Part shown: in pieces, positions 63,887-64,000 of the stretch | Position numbering within the stretch: the stretch's first letter is position 1 | Layout of the letters: every line of letters starts with the position of its first letter | Assembly: GCA_016218815.1 (NCBI GenBank) | Contig: JACRCX010000119.1 | Coordinates: forward strand, 26,146 to 90,145 | Direction: 5' to 3' | Source of the DNA: Deltaproteobacteria bacterium | Lineage (GTDB): Bacteria > Myxococcota_A > Polyangia > DRWM01 > JAAZOP01 | Length of the DNA stretch: 64,000 bases | Made by a program: the position numbers and the translations under genes | The notes under the pieces: model-generated | What the model saw: only the letters and a program-made list of their open reading frames with translations | Told to the model about the DNA's origin: nothing | Database searches by the model: none

Positions 63887-64000
63887 TCAACGCCGCCGGC
63901 GGCGCGGGTGGCCCTCGTAGATTTCATCCATGTCGACGATCGAGGCACCGACATCCTGCGCCATGCGAAGTCGTTGGCGGAGGCTGGCCGGGACGGCATC
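63887..64000 (-). CDS. Unknown protein, C-terminal fragment
   Basis: A frame entering from the right edge ends at a TGA and gives 37 residues, AVPASLRQRLRMAQDVGASI then VDMDEIYEGHPRRRR. The regular helix-like start and basic end look like a real C-terminus, but nothing is recognised and the start is outside the window. Confidence 0.4.
   Translation of the reverse strand, partial: DAVPASLRQRLRMAQDVGASIVDMDEIYEGHPRRRRR

Overview
The window is G+C-rich throughout and comes from a Gram-negative bacterium with an LPS-bearing outer membrane (bamA, skp, lpxD, fabZ, lpxA, and many lipoprotein signal peptides). Three Hanks-type Ser/Thr kinases, a myxobacterial Cys-rich repeat (CGDGxxxxGExCDDGN), Asp-Ala and Gly-rich lipoproteins, an MXAN_5808-like S41 protease and a DUF3160 lipoprotein point to Myxococcota or a related former deltaproteobacterial lineage. 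That placement is inference; there is no rRNA or tRNA gene here to test it. No CRISPR array, prophage or transposase gene was seen.

Layout. 1-5 kb: an edge-truncated Uma2 gene, an unknown lipoprotein, glycogen branching enzyme glgB overlapping a thioesterase gene, and an AMMECR1 protein with an export signal. 5-13 kb: a CDF metal exporter coupled to a Na/Pi cotransporter, a ybjN-pspA pair, a PhnD-like binding protein, and a dicarboxylate/amino-acid symporter. 13-31 kb: mostly exported proteins, including a LIC_10091-like lipoprotein, a CapA-like lipoprotein, a 1795-residue alpha-2-macroglobulin lipoprotein next to a LysM/class A beta-lactamase-like hydrolase, and a Gly-rich lipoprotein coupled to a Ser/Thr kinase. 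31-43 kb: one long minus-strand envelope-assembly cluster, cpoB, lysM, two four-repeat lipoproteins, bamA, skp, lpxD, fabZ, lpxA, DUF5674 and a small helical protein, most junctions overlapping or a few bases apart. 43-51 kb: a TerB-like protein, a DUF4160/HTH pair, a DUF3160 lipoprotein, the S41 protease, and a bacterial homologue of the plant sterol enzyme cycloeucalenol cycloisomerase. 51-59 kb: a receiver/Lrp-like regulator followed by a three-gene NuoE/NuoF/NfnB-NuoG flavin and iron-sulfur complex. 59-64 kb: two divergent Ser/Thr kinases, one with a degenerate receiver domain, and a beta-lactamase-fold lipoprotein that has lost its catalytic residues.

Three families of dispersed short repeats are present. 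Family 1 (CTCTGCGTCTCTGCG type, four copies) always lies 75-102 nt upstream of a start codon in the same orientation. Family 2 is a palindromic REP-like element (three full copies and one half copy), one of which is read through in frame inside the signal peptide of the alpha-2-macroglobulin gene. Family 3 (CCCTTCGACAAGCTCAGGGC type) has intergenic copies and one in-frame coding copy.

Most likely joint functions: envelope biogenesis and surveillance (31-43 kb, 19-26 kb, pspA), kinase signalling, and NAD(P)H/ferredoxin electron transfer that would suit an anaerobic or facultative metabolism. The strongest candidates for undescribed biology are the NuoE/NuoF/NfnB-NuoG complex with its unusual regulator, the two repeated-domain lipoproteins in the bamA cluster, the DUF5674 pair at the end of the lpx operon, and the in-frame palindromic elements.
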